Of a DNA stretch of 64,000 bases, positions 58,611 through 64,000 are shown piece after piece. The stretch covers positions 83,374,644 to 83,438,643 of the forward strand of contig NC_088295.1 in the NCBI RefSeq assembly GCF_032854445.1, read 5' to 3'. The notes beneath the pieces are model-generated. The model ran no database searches, was not told the DNA's origin, and saw only the letters and a program-made list of their open reading frames with translations. The stretch is from Liolophura sinensis (taxonomy: Eukaryota; Mollusca; Polyplacophora; Chitonida; Chitonidae). Position 1 is the first letter of the stretch. Every line of letters starts with the position of its first letter. Position numbers and translations under genes: made by a program.

Positions 58611-60334
58611 CTACCTATATCAGCCGACTCTAAGGCCAGAAACACCAGTCAAATAAACAAATGACACATTCAAAACGCAGAAAGGCAGACTGTAGATAGA
58701 TTCGAACAGTTTCATAAAGCAAATGTTGCAACACTCAAAGAGCTACTTTTGTTACTCTTGTATACTCTTGCGTTTTCGTCAAGATTATTGGTATTGTTAT
58801 GTACGCGGAAATTGTGTAACAAGTTCTTATTTCCAGACATAGAAATGGTATCTTGAACGTTTTAAACTGCCTCCCTGTGGCAGTGTAGACACAAAGTTTT
58901 ACATGATATATCATTAACAGGAAAATTTCCCCTGAGACTGCTGAGGTTCATCAACAAGACGGAGTGAAATTGTTTTGTCACTACCTACATATGTCAAACC
59001 ACACTACATGGTCAATTTGCTCTTCTGCCTGAAATCATTTGGCAACACAATTTCATGTCACCGAACAGACGGTATCTAGCGACGAGAAACGGTCAGCTGG
59101 GCCGATGGCTCCAGAACTGTTACCCACCAGCTTCACTGATCGATACACAGTCAAATTTATACAGACATTTGCACAATGTAATACCTTGGCGAAAGATTAT
59201 TTATTGGTCTGTGTTTGGTGTGTTTTGTATTACACCTTAACCAGAAAGCAATTTAAACATTACGGTGGTGTTTTCAGCCCTTACCACACAACACAGCCTT
59301 TACAACACAACACAGCCCTTAATACACAACCCAGAAAGGAAAACGACGCGGTCAAAATTATTTCATCTAGAGTTATATAGTAAAAAAAATCTTGCTTATG
59401 GTGATGAAGTATTGTAGCAATTCTTTTTTACACTTTTTGCGGAATTCTTCAAAATAAAACAAGCTGTCACGGTAACAAGACAGGGAGTCTAACCAAAACG
59501 TGAAAATTTTTTATTAACAAATGCTGATTAAATAGTTCCACGTCAGGACACAAGTGGTGAGGCTAAACCTAAACATGCCTACGTGCGTCACACAGGCTCG
59601 AAAGGTCAAGTTTGACTAGAGGTAGCAGGACTGTAAGGCGAACGAAGCGAACGACGCATGCCCAGTAGCTCATTAATTTGGCAAGTTCATTCTGACGTCA
59701 TGAATTCTTGTCTTGGCCCAGAAAACAGGAAGTCCTTTCATACGAACGGATCGATTCAGCGTTTATGCTACAAAGGGTGGGACAACAAATTGTCGTGTGT
59801 AGACTTTCGTGATATACGTCTTCACGTCTCCGGCCATATTTCAACGCGTCTCTATTCATCTTCAAAGCTCCACGACAGAGTAATACAACAATCCAAGAGT
59901 GCGAATGAGCATCCGACAAAAAGGCGCCTACATAGCACTCAGGCTTTCCATTCCACGTGTTCCGATCCCAGCGTAGGTCATATCCACATAATAGCCAACT
60001 GTCGGGCTTGGCACCAGATATACCAGTAGTCTTGAATTATTTGTGAGGGAAGCTATCAATCACAAAAAAGAAGACATTTTACAAATGAAAGCCGCTCAGC
60101 CTCCGATTATACATTTGGAAATGAGAAACAAAAAGTGTGTAATCCTGTGTACTATGCTGTCCATGTCTTGTTAGTCTTCTATATTAAGCTTTTTTAATGA
60201 GGTAGGTTAAGATGTAAATTTTCCTCAAACTTCCGGCGTAAACTAGTAAGACAAGTGTTCATGGCGTCCTGTGCAATGCTCTTGTTTTTACATGTAAATA
60301 CTACATGTGTTTTCCTTGTCTTTGCTAAATGTAG

Positions 60335-60395
60335 AATGAGTGAATGATTGGGGATTAACTCGGCACTAGTATCTTGCAGTCGTATCGTGGAGAAA
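60335..60395 (-). mobile_element. Possible SINE family B tail-end fragment
   Basis: AATGAGTGAATGATTGGGGA followed by TTAACTCGGCACTAGT resembles GAGTGAGTGCTTGGGGTTTA of the B copies. Short and diverged. Confidence 0.4.
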
Positions 60396-60523
60396 ATGTA
60401 AGTGCCGGTCATAAGTCCTCTACACTTATTCGATGAACACAAACATTTGAGTTTCACGTTCGACCACATTTTAGCTAACTTATTTTAAGGATTCTGTGAT
60501 GCATGATATGTTTCTCTGTAAAT

Positions 60524-60669
60524 TGTTTGTTTTTTGATTGATCTTTCACGCCATGGTCAAGAATATATAGCTCATACGATGACGGCTAGCATTATTATGT
60601 TAGGAAACCGGGCAGAGCTCAGGGGAATCACACTACCATCCGTAGGTTGCTGATAGAGCTTACCACATG
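60524..60669 (-). mobile_element. SINE family A, diverged, head missing
   Basis: GATTGATCTTTCACGCCATG, TCAAGAATATATAGCTCATA, GGAAACCGGGCAGAGCTCAG and the region to GGTTGCTGATAGAGC. Confidence 0.85.
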
Positions 60670-60677
60670 AGTTTTCG

Positions 60678-60870
60678 GTTTTTTTATTGATTATTTATTT
60701 GATTGGTGTTTTACGCCGTGCTGAAGAAAAATTCACTTATACGACGACGGCCAGCATTATGGTGGGAGGAAACCCCCGACCATCCGAAGGTTGTTGTCAG
60801 ATCTTCCCACGTACGGCCGGAGGTGAGGCCAGCATGAGCTGCACATGAACTCACAGCGACCGCATTGGGC
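60678..60870 (-). mobile_element. SINE family A, adjacent second copy
   Basis: Tail TTTATTTGATTGGTGTTTTA, then core, CACGTACGGCCGGAGGTGAG and the B box (ATGAACTCACAGCGACCGCA). It stops before the A box. It lies immediately next to the more diverged copy at 60524-60669, in the same orientation. Confidence 0.92.
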
Positions 60871-60998
60871 TAAATGAATTTTTAAGCGCGGCGTGGAACG
60901 CCAATCAGTAATTTGATATTATGATACGAAGTGAACGAGCGTACTACACGTTTCGGGCAGTTTTATTCCGTTAACTAAACGTACACCTGTTTTGTACA

Positions 60999-61122
60999 CC
61001 TGCGGATGGTCGTGGGTTTTCCCTCTGGCTCTACCCGGTCTCTACGGTCTTCCCACCGTAATTCTGGCCACCGTCGTATAAGTGAAATATTCTTTATGTA
61101 CGGCGTAAACACCAATCAAATA
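60999..61122 (+). mobile_element. SINE family A, 5'-truncated, opposite orientation
   Basis: CCTGCGGATGGTCGTGGGTT, CCACCGTCGTATAAGTGAAA, TATTCTTTATGTACGGCG and CACCAATCAAATAAG. A shorter relic (GCGCGGCGTGGAACGCCAAT) at 60883-60919 may belong to another copy. Three to four family A pieces therefore cluster within 600 bp. Confidence 0.9.
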
Positions 61123-64000
61123 AGCTTCACAAGGTTCACAAGTTTTATACATGCCCGTCACACTGGGTGTTAACAATCAAACAGAGCTTATCTCCGAAGT
61201 CTGTCTGATTCCTTCAGCATTAGTACAATCCACAATCCATCATCATTTCAGACCCCAGATAAAATCTCTTTCATGACACGGACCACATACGTCATAGTGT
61301 AATTCCAACTGATTGAGTGGGTATATATAGGCAGAAATGTCCTTCACAAGATTCGCAATATACATGTCCAGCGGACACAATAGCTCAATGTGTTATACAT
61401 CAGACAGGAGTACGGTATGAGAATAAGACAGAAAAGCTAGATTTATCAAAAAGATGTTAGATTTAACAAAAAGTCAGTTAATTCTATTATTGCAACAGAT
61501 TATTCTGTTGAATATATCACACAATTTCTGTTAAATCATCATAGAAATTGTATTAGACTCTATCAGGATATTATGTTGAATATTACACAGTATTATGTTA
61601 TCGTAACAGGATACATTCTAGCATCACTCAGAAAACAGACTTTCTGTTAAAATTAATAGATTATTTTTTTAGTGTATACACGTCGTACTTTAGTGATTAC
61701 TCTCAGAAAACATGTGCATTTACGTTCCGAACACGTACCGTGAAAAGAAGCGGAATAAGTACACCAGTACACGGTTTTAAAGAGACTTACCAGACAAGCA
61801 AGGCCCTGTTACACAAATACGTCACAAGATGACTGCCCATTAGCGCACAGTGCGTTTACGTGACAGTACGCAATGAGCTTGGTCTACATGCTCCACCGAT
61901 AAAGCTTACCACAGATCGAACTGAAGACTTTAATACAGATGCTACATATTAGCGGCACCACCTGTGCTTTCATTGGAATCGAATCCGACCGTAGCTTAGA
62001 TTAACCTACCAAAATATTCGCAAATGCTGTACCGTCTTACTTATGCAACCATGCGAGTTACACTCAAGCTGGGTGCATCATGAATTGTTATAGATCGAAA
62101 GATTTATATTCATCAACGTTAATTGACGTTATTTCATAAACAACAAAATTTTTTTGACAATTCGTCATTCTCAGACAATCCTAATCTTTAAATGTTTTGT
62201 CCTACGTCTGTTCCGTGTTCAACAAAATAGCGGAGAACTGGACTGTAAAATGTCTATTGGCAGTATACATATGGAAGGAGATGAACAGGATCTTTGCGCA
62301 CATGTTGGATTTGTATAATGAAAACTGGACCTGGTAATTTCAAAGACTCGCCACTTACAGCTGACAACACGGTAATAACCGACCATCAGTTATTAACGCC
62401 ATTAACATGATATTTGTGATCGCAAGATTTTAGATCCTTTCAATTATGACCAATATTCAGCTGGCTCTGGTCAGAGGTAGTAAGTAATATTTCACCACAA
62501 ACTATGTCCTATAATAGGCCTGCCAGATGCCTTGCATAAATACCTGCATTACCTGGAGAAACACGTCCAGGCTACAATAAGTGTAAATTACCCATGTAAT
62601 AGCTGCCACGGAACACTCACGTTATAAATGTTCTTCTCGTGAATCAAAGCGATAGGCATGTAATTTGTTTTAACTTCATGCAATTTTAATATATAGACCT
62701 AAAACATATTTCACCCAAATCTACAGCTCGCCTTTCCAACAGTCTTCTCAACGAAACTGTCAAGCTTCGTCATGGAAAGCCAATGGAAACCATTAAACTC
62801 ATAGAGGGGAAAAACACTCGCTCTTCACTCTGAAATTTTGTAAATCGTTTACTGACCCCAAAGAAACAATTGAAATTCCCTTGAACCCAAACTAATGACC
62901 AGACCTTAAAGAAAAACATTCAAGTTTGTCACGGTAGAATATAAATCGTCAGGAAACTGAACAAACTCCCAGAGAACCAGTTACCAGCAGCTTCTCTAAG
63001 AAACTTTACAAAGCAACGCGCCAAAAGGATACAACCCAACTTTATCGCTAAACAAAATAAACCGTTAAGAAAACAATGCGTTGCTAAATCTTAACAAATA
63101 TTAAAGGCCTAACAAAAAATGTTCACAAATGCCTGAAAAAAAATGCTACTCAAATTTGGTTACAGAACCTTTAAATTACCACACCCTTCAAAAACCATCC
63201 AACTGCGTCACGAAACCATACAAACCACCAGCCCTAAATCTTACAATCCACCACAACCTTAAGAAATCATCCAACGTCGTCAACAAGTTGCATTGTGTGG
63301 GTCTAATATTTGATCTAGTGTCTGGAGAAACCTATCACAATTCTCCCGATTATCATTACGTCTTGCAGACTAAACCACTTTGGTGCGTCCTTTCGCAAAA
63401 ATAGGCTAATTGGATTGTTTTGTGTCTGATTTATCTTGTAACAATTAAGCCCTGGATATCTATAAAAACTCGCCAGTTTATTTATTCACATTCGCGGTTG
63501 CTGTGACATGTATACAGTTTTTCCCTCAACCAATTACGAACAAGTTCTCAACGTTTCAGACACTAATTTTAACATTTTACATGTAATCTGAAAGTCCTGG
63601 TCTGCAAGTTGAAACAAGTTTGAATTTGAATGAACGGGTTCATTCGAAGGGAGATGAAAGAAATTTAAGTGGAAATCTGGAGGTATAGGAAAGAATATTT
63701 AAAAGTTCAGCCTGGACACATCTGACAGACGCGTGTTTAGGAATAAAACCAATTTCAAAACATTCAGCAGACTGAACGAAAAAAACGAGAGCTTAATGGT
63801 TACCCGATACAAGGGCAATAACTGCGTCGTGATATCGATTCCACAAAACAATTTCCACTACAAAACATTCACAATTTCGCCTGCACGCTTTTGTTCTTCA
63901 TCCGCGTATTGTGCCCGATGATGTCGTGCCACGAATAGCCTGTAACAGGGGCCTCCCCATGGAATTGCGGTTGAAATTCACAGAATTATAGCGACTTGGG

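Larger units (their letters stand above)
57010..64000. other. Downstream flank, no gene seen
   Basis: Beyond the 34-bp array, the SINEs around 58.0, 60.5-61.1 kb and the AT-rich repeat at 61.43 kb, I recognise nothing. The longer ORFs (59039-59380, 59658-60029, 63129-63404) have no domain, no likely splice context and coding-unlike composition. 61690-64000 appears single-copy and unannotated. Confidence 0.5.

Noticed and set aside
59039-60029. ORFs of 113 and 123 codons downstream as genes
   Set aside because: Composition is low in hydrophobic blocks and rich in H, S and T, with no domain or splice context. The lengths are reachable by chance in 64 kb.

Overview
The window is animal nuclear DNA, AT-rich and dominated by non-coding repeats. 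It has no operons or bacterial-type genes. The only gene I can support is a class A (rhodopsin-like) neuropeptide-type G-protein-coupled receptor on the + strand. It is encoded by two exons, 10190-10502 and 30942-31693, separated by a 20.4-kb GT-AG phase-1 intron. The joined product is 354 residues with all seven transmembrane segments and the main class A landmarks, and it looks most like the TRH/GHS-receptor group. The many copies of tRNA-headed SINEs with AAAT tails suggest a mollusc or another lophotrochozoan. That is inference from repeat style; the species cannot be named from the sequence.

Layout. 1-9931: upstream flank with SINE fragments, a 31-bp tandem array, a 95-bp tandem duplication and a TTTA microsatellite. 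9932-10189: probable 5' leader with a 70-codon upstream ORF. 10190-31693: the receptor gene. Its intron carries SINEs, an old dispersed repeat present twice, and three coding-length-like minisatellites (54, 28 and 47 bp units). 31694-36430: 3' flank with a MITE-like element and a 56-bp array interrupted by a SINE. 36430-57010: three diverged tandem units of one locally duplicated segment, overlain by unit-specific SINE, MITE and minisatellite events. 57010-64000: gene-free flank with a 34-bp array and more SINE fragments.

Three SINE groups recur. Family A is about 270 bp, with a tRNA-like head and the tail block TATTCTTGAGTACGGCG. Family B has a tail end reading GGTTTAACGTCGTACTCAAC on the opposite strand. 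Family C is related to B in its body. Because the 36-57 kb units are paralogous, several insertions can be compared with an empty site in the same window, which gives a relative order of events.

I found no convincing new protein system. The points most worth checking are the receptor's missing toggle-switch tryptophan, the SINE tail abutting its only splice acceptor, the intronic minisatellite with eight GTAAGT donor-like hexamers, and the triplicated region with its paralogous empty sites. Repeat boundaries are by eye and are good to roughly 5-20 bases.
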